In this document: positions 18,893 to 27,818 of the stretch, in pieces
Numbering within the stretch: the stretch's first letter is position 1
Layout of the letters: each line of letters begins with the position of its first letter
Assembly: GCA_030065855.1 (NCBI GenBank)
Contig: JASJCT010000033.1
Coordinates: 1-58,064, forward strand
Direction of reading: 5' to 3'
Source of the DNA: Myxococcota bacterium
GTDB lineage: Bacteria; Myxococcota_A; Polyangia; JAAYKL01
Length of the DNA stretch: 58,064 nucleotides
The notes under the pieces: generated by a model
What the model saw: the letters and a program-made list of their open reading frames with translations, nothing else
Told to the model about the DNA's origin: nothing
Databases searched by the model: none
Program-made: the position numbers and the translations under genes

Positions 18893-19076
18893 TCCCCCCA
18901 GCCCCCTTTTTCAAGGGGGAGCATCGGAACCCCCTCTTTTTCAAGGGGGAGCATCGGAAACCCCTCTTTTTCAAGGGGGAGCATCGGAAATCCCTCTTTT
19001 TCAAGGGGAGCATCGCCCCCCCCTTTTTCAAGGGGGAGCATTTGAAAGTCCCCTTTGAAAAAGGGGATTTAGGGGA
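18893..19076. repeat. 30-bp tandem hairpin repeats
   Basis: Four to five copies of a 30-bp unit (ccccctttttcaagggggagcatcggaa, truncated here) lie head to tail from 18901 to about 19040, with a related inverted piece at 19050-19076. Each unit contains a C-run/G-run hairpin, so the array can form four to five consecutive stem-loops. It sits between the ends of two convergent genes and would suit a bidirectional terminator. It belongs to the same family as the repeats at 11-215. Confidence 0.85.
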
Positions 19077-19102
19077 TTTCGTCCTAGCGGTAAAAATGCG
19101 CC

Positions 19103-20773
19103 TTACCAGGCGACGTTTACCAGGGCGTAGATGTTCTGTATTTCCTGATCAACCCGGTCTGTGGGGCCGACAAAGACGCCGTTGAAGTTTCTCTTGACAT
19201 GCAGATAGCCGACCCTCAAGAAGAGGTGTTTCTCGACGAGCTGTTGAATAAAATATCCCTCTGCAGCCCACCCCTTGGTGGCCAGCTTGGCCGTTAGCAG
19301 GTCTGACGGCGCCGACCAGGAGATATGGTACTTGGTGCCGTAGTTGAACTCGCCACCCAACCGCGTCCAATAGGTCTTCCACGGCATGGAAAAACGAAAT
19401 CCACCAAAAACCATGTGCCCATAGCGGCGCTTGCCAGCCCCCTTTTCAAACGACGCCAAGCCAATTTCATAGTCGATCTCACCTGAGAGGACATCGACCA
19501 CTTCGCCAGTGAGTGGGTGGATCACAGGTAAGTTCTCAAAGGGAATTTTGTACACCATGCGATCGTTTGTGGGTTTTAACATTGTGACTGCATAAGATCC
19601 GAACAGGTCCAAACCATACCCGCCGATGTCTTTGAACATTACTAAACCATTGATATTGTTGTAACTTCCCAGATCATCGCCCTTGGGTTTGGATGGGGGG
19701 ATGGGGTCGTCCAGGCCCCTTACGCTAATGAACAGATCCTGAGTTCCAAATTTAGGAACTGAAATGAACCCGATTTGAATCAAGTTGTCGCCTGCTTTTG
19801 GGATTTTGGTTTCGATCAAACCGCCGAAGCTTTGGGAAAGGCGGTTGTAAGTGTTTGCTATCAACGACGTCGGCTCGTTTATGGCCAAAGGTCGATGCAT
19901 GCCAAAGGGTGCGTAATAAAGTTTAAGGAGGGTGCCTTGGGACAGGGCATCCAGGTGAAGTGTAACCATGGCAGCTTCAATCTCAGCGCCGATCATCTGT
20001 AGGCCCCATCCGGCTTTTCGCCCGGTGTTTTCCTTGAGCTCTGCTGGCGGTCCGTCTGGGGAGGAGACGCGCCCTACGGTGATAGCCAGCCACTTGGTAA
20101 TGAACCAGTCGAAATACACGCGCTCCAATCCCATGATGGCTGCAAGGGGGTATGCATTGGAGTAGAGATCCGCGTTTAAAGACAGCTGATGGGTTTCGTT
20201 GAAGTACTTGTACACAGCCAGGCGGCCGTAAAAGCGCAGATTGTCCGCGATATCGAACTGCATGGTGAGTCTCAACCGATGGATCCATGCCGGATCTTGC
20301 CAGTCCGAAATATCCCGGGGACGCGCCTCTTGGACTTCCGACATGAGGGGCATGCCTGTCTCGTCGAGTATGGGCTGCCCATTTGCGTCGACGGCCAGCT
20401 CGACGTACCTGAGATAGAAGTCATTGGTGGTATCCCTTAAGTAGGGCATATTCACCGTGACCCGATATTCTCCGCGCCAATTGATACGATTGGTCGTTAC
20501 AAATGCCTTTAATTGATCCTGGCTACCGAGGATTTGCTCCACGTCGTCCTCGAGCATTTGAACGCTGTCTTCCAGATCGGCAACGCGTTCCTTGAGGACC
20601 TCGTTCTCAGCGTGCAGATCTTCGATGTCTTCATCTGGGTTTCGCTCTTCATCTGTGGGCTCAGGCCCAGGAGCTGGTCGCTCTTGCGCAGCAGCATTGA
20701 ACGTCAGCAGTCCGAGTTGAAGCATTGCGACGAAACCTACCAGCACCGCCAGGTGCAGCGTAGAATGGATCAT
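19103..20773 (-). CDS. Coiled-coil porin-like outer-membrane protein (DUF3373-like), paralogue A
   Basis: The 556-residue product has a signal peptide, an acidic stretch, and a coiled coil (ENEVLKERVADLEDSVQMLEDD, cut here) of about 45 residues. A long beta-strand-rich region follows, with alternating aromatic residues ending in IQNIYALVNVAW, as expected for a C-terminal barrel strand. The best family guess is the DUF3373-type porin-like proteins, by overall layout. TAGGAGAC precedes the ATG. It is a close paralogue of the next gene and reads in the same direction; the two are 93 bp apart and may be co-transcribed. Confidence 0.72.
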   Translation of the reverse strand: MIHSTLHLAVLVGFVAMLQLGLLTFNAAAQERPAPGPEPTDEERNPDEDIEDLHAENEVLKERVADLEDSVQMLEDDVEQILGSQDQLKAFVTTNRINWRGEYRVTVNMPYLRDTTNDFYLRYVELAVDANGQPILDETGMPLMSEVQEARPRDISDWQDPAWIHRLRLTMQFDIADNLRFYGRLAVYKYFNETHQLSLNADLYSNAYPLAAIMGLERVYFDWFITKWLAITVGRVSSPDGPPAELKENTGRKAGWGLQMIGAEIEAAMVTLHLDALSQGTLLKLYYAPFGMHRPLAINEPTSLIANTYNRLSQSFGGLIETKIPKAGDNLIQIGFISVPKFGTQDLFISVRGLDDPIPPSKPKGDDLGSYNNINGLVMFKDIGGYGLDLFGSYAVTMLKPTNDRMVYKIPFENLPVIHPLTGEVVDVLSGEIDYEIGLASFEKGAGKRRYGHMVFGGFRFSMPWKTYWTRLGGEFNYGTKYHISWSAPSDLLTAKLATKGWAAEGYFIQQLVEKHLFLRVGYLHVKRNFNGVFVGPTDRVDQEIQNIYALVNVAW

Positions 20774-20866
20774 TGGTCGTGTCTCCTAAAAAAGTGACAG
20801 AATTAAATCCCGCTATCCCTTTTTCAACGGGGAATTTATAACATATATACTAGAATCCAGGTGAGA

Positions 20867-22525
20867 TTACCAGGCGACGTTTACCAGGGCGTAGATGTTT
20901 TGTATTTCCTGATCGACACGGTCAGTGGGGCCGACAAAGACGCCGTTGTAGTCCCGTTGGACGTGCAGATAGCCGACCCTTAAGAAGAGGTGTTGCTCTA
21001 CGAGCTGTTGAATAAAATATCCCTCTGCAGCCCACCCCTTGGTGGCCAGCTTGGAGATCAGCAGGTCAGAGGGTGCTGACCAGGAGATGTGGTATTTGGT
21101 GCCGTAGTTGAATTCGCCACCCAGCCGCGTCCAATAGGATTTCCACGGCATGGAAAAGCGAAATCCACCCCAAACCATGTGCCCGTAGCAGCGTTTGCAC
21201 TCTTCATCTTCGAACGAGGCCAACCCAATTTCATAGTCGGCCTCGCCTGAGAGGACATTGACCACATCGCCAGTGAGTGGGTGGATTACAGGTAAATTCT
21301 CAAAGGGAATTTTGTATGTCATGCGGTCGTTTGTGGATTTCACTGTTGTGAAAACATAAGCGCCGAAAAGGTCGAAACCAGATCCTCCAATGTCTTTAAA
21401 TATCGCTAATCCATTGATATTATTGTAACTTCCTAAGTTTTCGCCCTTGGGCTTTGACGGGGATATGGGGTCTTTCACGCCATTTACACTAATCACCACA
21501 TCCCGCGGGCCGAATTGGGGAGCTGAAATGAATCCGATTTGAATCAAGTTATCTCCCACTTTGGGAATTTTGGTCTCGAGAAGGCCGCCAAAGGCGTGGG
21601 TGGTATTGACGCTACTGGCGATTAATGAGGTCGGTTCATTGATCGCCATGGGGGCATGCAGGCCAAAGGGTGCGTAAAAGAGCTTGAGGAGCGTCCCTTG
21701 GGTCAAGGCATTGAGGTGAAATGTTAGCATGGCCGCTTCAATCTCGGCGCTAATCATCTGTAGGCCCCATCCGGCCTTTCGCCCGGTGTTTTCCTTGAGC
21801 TCTGCTGGTGGACCATCTGGGGAACAGACGCGTCCAATAGTGATGGCGAGCCACTTTGTTGGGAACCAGTCGATATAGACCCGCTCCAATCCCATGGATG
21901 CCTTAAGTGGATATGCATTGGAGAACATATCGATGTTTAAAAAGAGGTGATGTGATTCATTGAAGTATTTGTACACGGCCAGGCGACCATAGAACCGCAG
22001 GGTATCAGTCATATCGTACTGCATGGTGAGTCTTAACCGATGGACCCAGCCCGCATCCTGCCAGCCCTCAATGCCTCGAGGACGCATCTCCCCGACCCTT
22101 TGTATCATCGGGATGCCGTTTTCATCGACGATGGGCTGCCCGAATTGATCAACCACCAACTCGGCATGGGTGATGGTGAAGTCATTGGTGTTGTCCCTCA
22201 AGTAAGGCGTATTCACCGTGACCCGGTACTCCCCGCCCCAATTGATGCGATTGGTCGTTACAGATTGCTTTAACTGATCCTGGGTGCCGAGGATTTGTTC
22301 CATGTCCTCTTCGAGCATCTGGACGCTGTCTTCTAGATCGGCGACCCGCTCCTGGAGGGCCTCGTTCTCAGCGAGCAGATCTTCTGAATCCGCTGCATCC
22401 TCGGTTTCTTCATCATCTGCCGCTTCTTCCTGTGCACCTGCCTGGGTCACTGGTAGTCCGAGTTGAAATAAGATGGTGGATGCCAGCAGCATCAGTATTG
22501 TGCGAAGTGAAGCTAGATGCGTCAT
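20867..22525 (-). CDS. Coiled-coil porin-like outer-membrane protein (DUF3373-like), paralogue B
   Basis: This 552-residue paralogue of 19103-20773 has the same order of signal peptide, acidic linker, coiled coil (ENEALQERVADLEDSVQMLE) and beta-rich barrel ending in YALVNVAW. ATG 22525 is chosen because GGAGGAGG lies just upstream; the frame open to 22576 is a non-signal extension. The C-terminal 70 residues are nearly identical in the two proteins, while the middle differs more. It is likely an outer-membrane channel, with the coiled coil in the periplasm. Confidence 0.72.
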   Translation of the reverse strand: MTHLASLRTILMLLASTILFQLGLPVTQAGAQEEAADDEETEDAADSEDLLAENEALQERVADLEDSVQMLEEDMEQILGTQDQLKQSVTTNRINWGGEYRVTVNTPYLRDNTNDFTITHAELVVDQFGQPIVDENGIPMIQRVGEMRPRGIEGWQDAGWVHRLRLTMQYDMTDTLRFYGRLAVYKYFNESHHLFLNIDMFSNAYPLKASMGLERVYIDWFPTKWLAITIGRVCSPDGPPAELKENTGRKAGWGLQMISAEIEAAMLTFHLNALTQGTLLKLFYAPFGLHAPMAINEPTSLIASSVNTTHAFGGLLETKIPKVGDNLIQIGFISAPQFGPRDVVISVNGVKDPISPSKPKGENLGSYNNINGLAIFKDIGGSGFDLFGAYVFTTVKSTNDRMTYKIPFENLPVIHPLTGDVVNVLSGEADYEIGLASFEDEECKRCYGHMVWGGFRFSMPWKSYWTRLGGEFNYGTKYHISWSAPSDLLISKLATKGWAAEGYFIQQLVEQHLFLRVGYLHVQRDYNGVFVGPTDRVDQEIQNIYALVNVAW

Positions 22526-22578
22526 GTTGCTCCTCCTCCAAGTTAGTTGGCAGTTGAATACCGAAAAAACAGTCAATG

Positions 22579-24930
22579 CTACCTGACGCCTGCGATGCCG
22601 ACTTTTTTCTCTTCACTGCGTTGATTTAAGATATAGCTCAGTGCCCGATTCAGTTCTTGCTTTGAAAAGAAGTCTTCTAACTTACCGTTTCGCCGGTGCC
22701 GCTTCCTTCTGAAGAAGAACTCCCATTGGGTTTCGGTCTTGGCATTGTAGTCCACCTTGTGGCACCGGCCACAACCTTTGGCGATCACCTTGGCGCCGCT
22801 CCAATTGCCAGTACCGCTGTACCATTTGCTTTTTTCATCTGCAGCAGGCGCTGGCTTGCGGGGCGTTGTGATTGGCGCCACAGGTTCCAGCTTCTCCTCT
22901 TCTGCGCTTTCTTCAGGCCGCGGCTTGGGCTTGGGTCTGGGGCGCTTGGCAGGTCGTGCCTTCTTTTGGGGCAACGCCTTCTCTTCTATCTCTGCTGGCG
23001 GCTCCTCTGGCACGGGTATGCTGACGACCGTATCCTCGCCTTGGTTTGCTGGCTCTGGATCCGGTCTTTTATACTGAGCCACATATGTCGGCTTATTAGA
23101 GCGTGGCGCTCTCGTTCTTGCTTTTGGTCGAGGATCAGGAGCCTCCGGTTCTCGCAGTTGCGCTGCGGCAATACTTGGGCTTGGGGGTTCTTTTAATGAT
23201 GCTGTGTCCTGATCCCCCTGGCTTGACGCGGCTGTTTTTTTAGCAAGCACAGCGTTGATATGGTGAGATTCGTTGGCCTTGTACTCTACAGTTACCTCGT
23301 ACGGATCATATCCATCCTTGCTTACTTTTACGATGTGGGGTTCATCCGGGATCACCCATAGTCTTAGGCCTGAATCCGATGTAGTGCCCACGTGGATCCC
23401 GTCAATGCGCACATCGGCGTTCGGAGGGGAAGAGACCATTACCAGGTTGTGCATTTCTTCAGGATCAGGTGTCCGTGTGATGAATGCAAACATTGCGCCA
23501 ATGCCGCCCAACAGCAAGACAATGGCCCCGATGACGATTGCGAGTTGCTTGAACCGCTTGGATGGGTCGCGAAGCTGGGGCACGGGGATTGCTGCTTGGT
23601 CCGGCGTTGCATGGGGTGGCACAGGCATACTCGACGAGCCAGCCCCGTGGGGTTGATGATCCGATGCAACAGGCAAAGCCGCGTCATCTGGTCGGTGTTC
23701 AGGCACGGGGGTGGTCGATGCTGGTTTTGAGCTGTACGGATGGGAACTACTGCCAGCGCGGACATTGGATATATCAGATACAGGTGTGTACGTCCCATGG
23801 GAAGTCGGCGGCAGGGAATTGGATCCGTTCGCGGTTCCCTCTGTTGGAAAAGAACTCAGACCGGACAAAATCGATGTGTTGTCGATTGTATATGACGACG
23901 ATTTTGATGTTCTCGACGCCAGATCCCGGGCCCGCTGCATTACCTTTTGCTCGAACTTGCGCCGCTGTTGAATGCGGCTTTCGAATACCGTGCGGTACCA
24001 GCTCTTGGTTTCATCTGGATTGGCAATGCCCTCGTTCTTGTTGGCAAAACTTCGAATCGCATCGGCAAACGCCTCTGCACTGTTGATCCGCTCATCCCTG
24101 TCTTTTTCAATGGCCATTCCGATGAGGGCGTCGATCTCAGACGGCAGGGATGGCTGGATGCTCGATGGGGGCTTGAGGTGTTCGTTGCATACCCGGTCGA
24201 TTACCTCGCCCAAGCTGACGTCTGTTTTAAAAGCATAGGGGGCGACGCCGGTGGCCATCTGATAAAAGACAAGGCCAAGTGCGTAGATGTCGATGCGATA
24301 ATCTATTTCCGAACGGGTAAACGTCTCTGGTGCGACGTAATTCAGCTTGCCTTTAAACATGGACGGCGCAGTAAGCTCGGTTTGCGTGGCCGCCTTGGCA
24401 ACGCCAAAGTCGATGACTTTTACATACCCATTGCTGTCGAGCATCAGGTTTCTGAGGTCAATGTCACGATGGATAATATTGAGCGGCGTGCCGTCGGCTG
24501 TTTGTGCGTTGTGCGCGTACTGCAGGGCCTCGCATGCCTGCACCATGAACCGGCACAAAATGGGTAGCGGCATATGTCGGTTATTCTTCTTTAGCCATTT
24601 GTAGATAAACGAGAAACTCTCCCCGTCGATATACTCCATCGTGATGCAGATGCTCTTCTTTAATCGACTAAGATCGAATACCTTAACAATATGCGGATGA
24701 CTGAGCGATGCAATAACCCTCGCTTCGTTGAGGAACATATGGATGAGTTGCTGCTGATTTGGCCCGCGGGCAGGGATTTTTTTAATCACGACGAGGCGCT
24801 CAAAAGCATATTCGCCGAGCTGAACCCCGAGGTAAATGTCCGCCATGCCACCTGCGGCCAGCTTGGCGATGATGCGGTATCGATCACCGTGGGATGCATC
24901 AAATTTTGCTTGGTCAATTTCCATTGTCAT
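22579..24930 (-). CDS. Ser/Thr protein kinase with PEGA domain and C-terminal CXXCH haem motif
   Basis: The 783-residue product has a Hanks-type kinase domain (about residues 15-290): Gly loop LAAGGMADIYLG, Lys K50 in VVIKK, catalytic HRD at 154-156 (HRDIDLRNLM), DFGVAK, and an APE motif. A Ser/Pro-rich linker, one transmembrane helix (about 459-483) and a PEGA domain (VMVSSPPNADVRIDG..GYDPYEVTV, about 493-560) follow, then a Pro/Lys/Arg-rich stretch. The final 75 residues hold CGRCH (C720, C723, H724), a c-type haem site, in a small cytochrome-like domain. The kinase should be cytoplasmic and the haem domain periplasmic. No nearby Met is an obvious second axial ligand. It is divergent from the hemX-hemA group. 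Confidence 0.88.
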   Translation of the reverse strand: MTMEIDQAKFDASHGDRYRIIAKLAAGGMADIYLGVQLGEYAFERLVVIKKIPARGPNQQQLIHMFLNEARVIASLSHPHIVKVFDLSRLKKSICITMEYIDGESFSFIYKWLKKNNRHMPLPILCRFMVQACEALQYAHNAQTADGTPLNIIHRDIDLRNLMLDSNGYVKVIDFGVAKAATQTELTAPSMFKGKLNYVAPETFTRSEIDYRIDIYALGLVFYQMATGVAPYAFKTDVSLGEVIDRVCNEHLKPPSSIQPSLPSEIDALIGMAIEKDRDERINSAEAFADAIRSFANKNEGIANPDETKSWYRTVFESRIQQRRKFEQKVMQRARDLASRTSKSSSYTIDNTSILSGLSSFPTEGTANGSNSLPPTSHGTYTPVSDISNVRAGSSSHPYSSKPASTTPVPEHRPDDAALPVASDHQPHGAGSSSMPVPPHATPDQAAIPVPQLRDPSKRFKQLAIVIGAIVLLLGGIGAMFAFITRTPDPEEMHNLVMVSSPPNADVRIDGIHVGTTSDSGLRLWVIPDEPHIVKVSKDGYDPYEVTVEYKANESHHINAVLAKKTAASSQGDQDTASLKEPPSPSIAAAQLREPEAPDPRPKARTRAPRSNKPTYVAQYKRPDPEPANQGEDTVVSIPVPEEPPAEIEEKALPQKKARPAKRPRPKPKPRPEESAEEEKLEPVAPITTPRKPAPAADEKSKWYSGTGNWSGAKVIAKGCGRCHKVDYNAKTETQWEFFFRRKRHRRNGKLEDFFSKQELNRALSYILNQRSEEKKVGIAGVR

Positions 24931-25285
24931 TAAAATATATTCATTTTAGAATTAAACGGTTAAAAAAGACATTTTTGTGCCCACAAGTCAGATTTCATTA
25001 CAACAACGCTTTTAATGGCATCGATGAAACATTCACTATCATCAGCTTTATTATCTTACAAATTCGGCAATTTTTCCAGTGAAATTTAGCATTTTCTAAT
25101 GCTGCTACAATAATCATCCGATAAATCAGCGGCAAATCGGCCACCCTGTTAATTGGCCACATCGGCTTAACCCCGACATCACCGGGATGATGTTTTTTCC
25201 GGGCCCCCTTTTTGCTACTTTATGCTCGCAGTGCAATGTAGTAAGATGGATAAAAGTGAGCCCATCCACCGTGAAGGAGGCGTCC
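24931..25285. other. Intergenic region between kinase and lipoprotein
   Basis: This 355-bp AT-rich stretch separates two divergent genes and must hold both promoters. No gene, tRNA or clear repeat was seen, and no promoter could be assigned with confidence. Confidence 0.5.
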
Positions 25286-25558
25286 ATGCGGCGATGTTTG
25301 CACCTGACTCTGTTAGCGCTTCTATGGTTGCTGATCAGCGTATTGGCCCTGGGTTGCGAGTTGGAGAAAATGCCAGACTGCCCCAAAGGCTATGACAGGG
25401 TCGATATTCAGGATGGTATCTATGTATGCAAAGAGCAGGTATTGATTCCCGATAATATACCTGATACGAGCACAGGTATGGATACGGACACCGGTTCTGA
25501 CCAGGATACGGACACCGCGACAAGCCCCATCGATGGCGGCCTGGATGCGGCCTTCTAG
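25286..25558 (+). CDS. Small lipoprotein with short Asp-Thr tail
   Basis: The 90-residue product starts at ATG 25286, with GAAGGAGG six bases upstream, and has a signal and lipobox (LALGC). The next part (PDCPKGYDRVDIQDGIYVCKEQ) has two cysteines that could pair. The tail is a short version of the Asp-Thr spacers in other proteins here (MDTDTGSDQDTDTATS). It has no recognisable domain after the tail. It lies 86 bp before hemX in the same direction. Confidence 0.7.
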   Translation: MRRCLHLTLLALLWLLISVLALGCELEKMPDCPKGYDRVDIQDGIYVCKEQVLIPDNIPDTSTGMDTDTGSDQDTDTATSPIDGGLDAAF

Positions 25559-25644
25559 CTGCCCAATTCTAATCCCCCCAACCCAGATTCTTTATACGCG
25601 TTGTATCTGCGCTAAAAAAGCCGTATGAAAGGACTTGGAGCAGC

Positions 25645-26475
25645 ATGGCGCAATTAATTGAAATACTTGGTCCCCTTCTGCCGATCCTTTATGGCAGTGC
25701 ATTTGCTGCCTACTTGCTGATTTTTTTAAAAGAGCTGCGCAGTGTCCAGCGCTTGGCCACGCCTATACTCGTCGGTGCTTCACTGATGCACCTATTGTAT
25801 CTGATCCTGCGCGCGTTGGTCTTTCAACACCACCCCATGGCAGGTGGTTTCGAGCTCCTGAGCAGTATCTCGTTTTCACTTGGGCTCGCCTACTTGACTA
25901 TCGAGCGCTGGCGAAAGAACAGATCCACTGGTCTGTTTGTCTTGCCGTTTGTCTTTGGCCTTCAATTGATCTCTTCTGTTGGTATTGAGCCAACGTATAA
26001 CATTAACCCTATCCTACGGGATCCCTGGTTTGGATTTCATACCGGGTCAGCAGCCCTGGGTTATGCCGGGTTCTTCCTTTCAGCGGTCTACGGGGTGATG
26101 TACCACGTGTTTCATCGGGCCCTGCGCAGAAAGACCTTTGGCCTGGTGTTTGAGAGGCTGCCATCTCTCGATATTTTGGCCCGCATGACCTATGGGGCAG
26201 CTGTCTTCGGGTTTATCTTTCTTGCGGTTTCTATTGTCTCGGGCATGGGATGGGCTGCCCAGGCCATCCCCGGCAACTACTGGTTGGACATCAAAGTGCT
26301 GGTAACAATCGGCGTCTGGGCATTCTATGGCCTGGCCCTGGCGAGTCCATATGTGTTGCGCTTCAAAGGCCGGTTGCTGGTATCGACCCTTTTGCTGGGA
26401 TTCGCCTTTTTACTGGTTTCTACGCTTGTGGTGAACTTCTTTCTACCTGGTTGGCACCGCTTTGGAGTGCAATAA
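25645..26475 (+). CDS. hemX: HemX/CcsA-like cytochrome assembly membrane protein
   Basis: The 276-residue product has about eight transmembrane helices and resembles HemX/CcsA-type proteins, which are encoded next to hemA in many bacteria and take part in haem handling or cytochrome c assembly. Conserved-looking His residues lie in membrane or loop positions (FHTGSAALGYAGFF, YHVFHR), and tryptophan-containing loops occur near WAAQAIPGNYW, which in CcsA-type proteins relate to haem binding. The stop lies two bases before the hemA ATG, so the two genes are translationally coupled. Confidence 0.82.
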   Translation: MAQLIEILGPLLPILYGSAFAAYLLIFLKELRSVQRLATPILVGASLMHLLYLILRALVFQHHPMAGGFELLSSISFSLGLAYLTIERWRKNRSTGLFVLPFVFGLQLISSVGIEPTYNINPILRDPWFGFHTGSAALGYAGFFLSAVYGVMYHVFHRALRRKTFGLVFERLPSLDILARMTYGAAVFGFIFLAVSIVSGMGWAAQAIPGNYWLDIKVLVTIGVWAFYGLALASPYVLRFKGRLLVSTLLLGFAFLLVSTLVVNFFLPGWHRFGVQ

Positions 26476-26477
26476 GG

Positions 26478-27773
26478 ATGGCGGATCAACAACTGATTGT
26501 CGTCGGGTCGAGCCACAAGGTCGCACCCCTTCGCCTGCTCGAATCCCTGGCCTTCACGAGCCAGGAGGTGGCAGCAATATTGCCGGACTTACAGCAGGCA
26601 TATGCACTCCCAGAGGTGCTCTTGTTGTCGACCTGCAATCGGACCGAGATCTACGCGATGTCCACCGATGTCAATGCCGATGTGGTTGTGCTCAGCGAAT
26701 GGCTGATCCAGCGGTCCCAAGCGCGCACCCAGCTAGATCCACAGCACATCTACGACTTTAAAGGAGATGCAGCACTCGATCACTTGATGCGGGTTATCTG
26801 TGGGCTTGACTCGATGATGTTGGGGGAGACCGAGATTGCAGGCCAGGTGCAACAGGCACTCGATATTGCTCGGGAAATGAATACGGGCCGCAATCATCTG
26901 GTCCAGACGTTCTCTGCTGCCTTTCGTACATCCAAGCGGGCCCGAAACGAAACCGCGATCAATGCGGGGACCACGTCAGTGGCCTCTGCTGCGGTTCACC
27001 TGGCGCGTCGCGTATTCAGCGACCTCGGTCGTCGCCGCGTTCTGATAGTGGGTGCAGGCGAGACCGGAAGCCTGGTGGCCCGGCACTTCACAGCCCATGC
27101 ACCGGGGGCACTAGTAGTGGCCAATCGAACCCGGTCGCGCGCCGAGGCCCTGGCCCGGGAAGTGGGCGGTTCTGTTGTATCATTTGGTAAATGGGCCGAG
27201 GTCCTCCCTACTATCGATATCGCGGTCTGTGCCACCCAATCACCCGTGCCCCTCATAACGAAGTCGCTCGTGGCCGAAGCAGTGAGACCGGGCGGTGCTA
27301 GGCCCTTGCTGCTCGTCGATATTTCCCTGCCCCACAATATCGAGACATCTGTAATGGATGTGGAAAATGTGTACCTGCACGATATAAACGACCTGACCCG
27401 CATTGTTGAAAAAAATCTCTCAAAGCGGGCCAAGGAGATCCCAAACGTTGAGAAAATCATCAGTGAAGAAAAGAAAAACCTCCTTTCACAACAGGCCACG
27501 CAAAAAGTCGGGCCGTTTATAAAAGACCTGAGGCGGCACTTTGAGGACGTGCGTCAAAAAGAGGTCGATCGATTTATCAGCAAATTCGATGAACAGGATA
27601 GGCCACTTGCGGAGCGCCTCACCAGGGATCTGGTTAATAAATTGCTCCACGATCCAATGGTCGAGATACGAACTTTGGGGAATCAATCCCAGGCCAACCA
27701 GGATCGCCTTGCCTGGGCCAGACGATTATTTGGCCTGGACCGCATCAGCGAGAGCGGTGATAGAAACGATTGA
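26478..27773 (+). CDS. hemA: Glutamyl-tRNA reductase
   Basis: The 431-residue product reduces glutamyl-tRNA(Glu) with NADPH to glutamate-1-semialdehyde, the first committed step of tetrapyrrole synthesis by the C5 route. The catalytic Cys is C53 in STCNRTEIY; other family motifs are GLDSMMLGETEIAGQVQQAL and the nucleotide-binding VGAGETGSLVARHF, followed by a helical dimerisation domain. ATG 26478 is used because residues from MADQQLIVVGSSHK match the normal N-terminus; the frame open from 26250 lies inside hemX. hemL, hemB and other pathway genes are not in the window. Confidence 0.96.
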   Translation: MADQQLIVVGSSHKVAPLRLLESLAFTSQEVAAILPDLQQAYALPEVLLLSTCNRTEIYAMSTDVNADVVVLSEWLIQRSQARTQLDPQHIYDFKGDAALDHLMRVICGLDSMMLGETEIAGQVQQALDIAREMNTGRNHLVQTFSAAFRTSKRARNETAINAGTTSVASAAVHLARRVFSDLGRRRVLIVGAGETGSLVARHFTAHAPGALVVANRTRSRAEALAREVGGSVVSFGKWAEVLPTIDIAVCATQSPVPLITKSLVAEAVRPGGARPLLLVDISLPHNIETSVMDVENVYLHDINDLTRIVEKNLSKRAKEIPNVEKIISEEKKNLLSQQATQKVGPFIKDLRRHFEDVRQKEVDRFISKFDEQDRPLAERLTRDLVNKLLHDPMVEIRTLGNQSQANQDRLAWARRLFGLDRISESGDRND

Positions 27774-27818
27774 TAATACGGGTTGGTTGATGTCGCAAAT
27801 TCTGATAAGCCAGTATCT

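Noticed and set aside
18893..19076. A CRISPR-like array of 30-bp repeats
   Set aside because: The repeats are directly joined with no variable spacers, and no cas genes are present. It is a tandem repeat.
26250..26477. Longer hemA start inside hemX
   Set aside because: The extra residues are an off-frame reading of hemX and do not occur in glutamyl-tRNA reductases.
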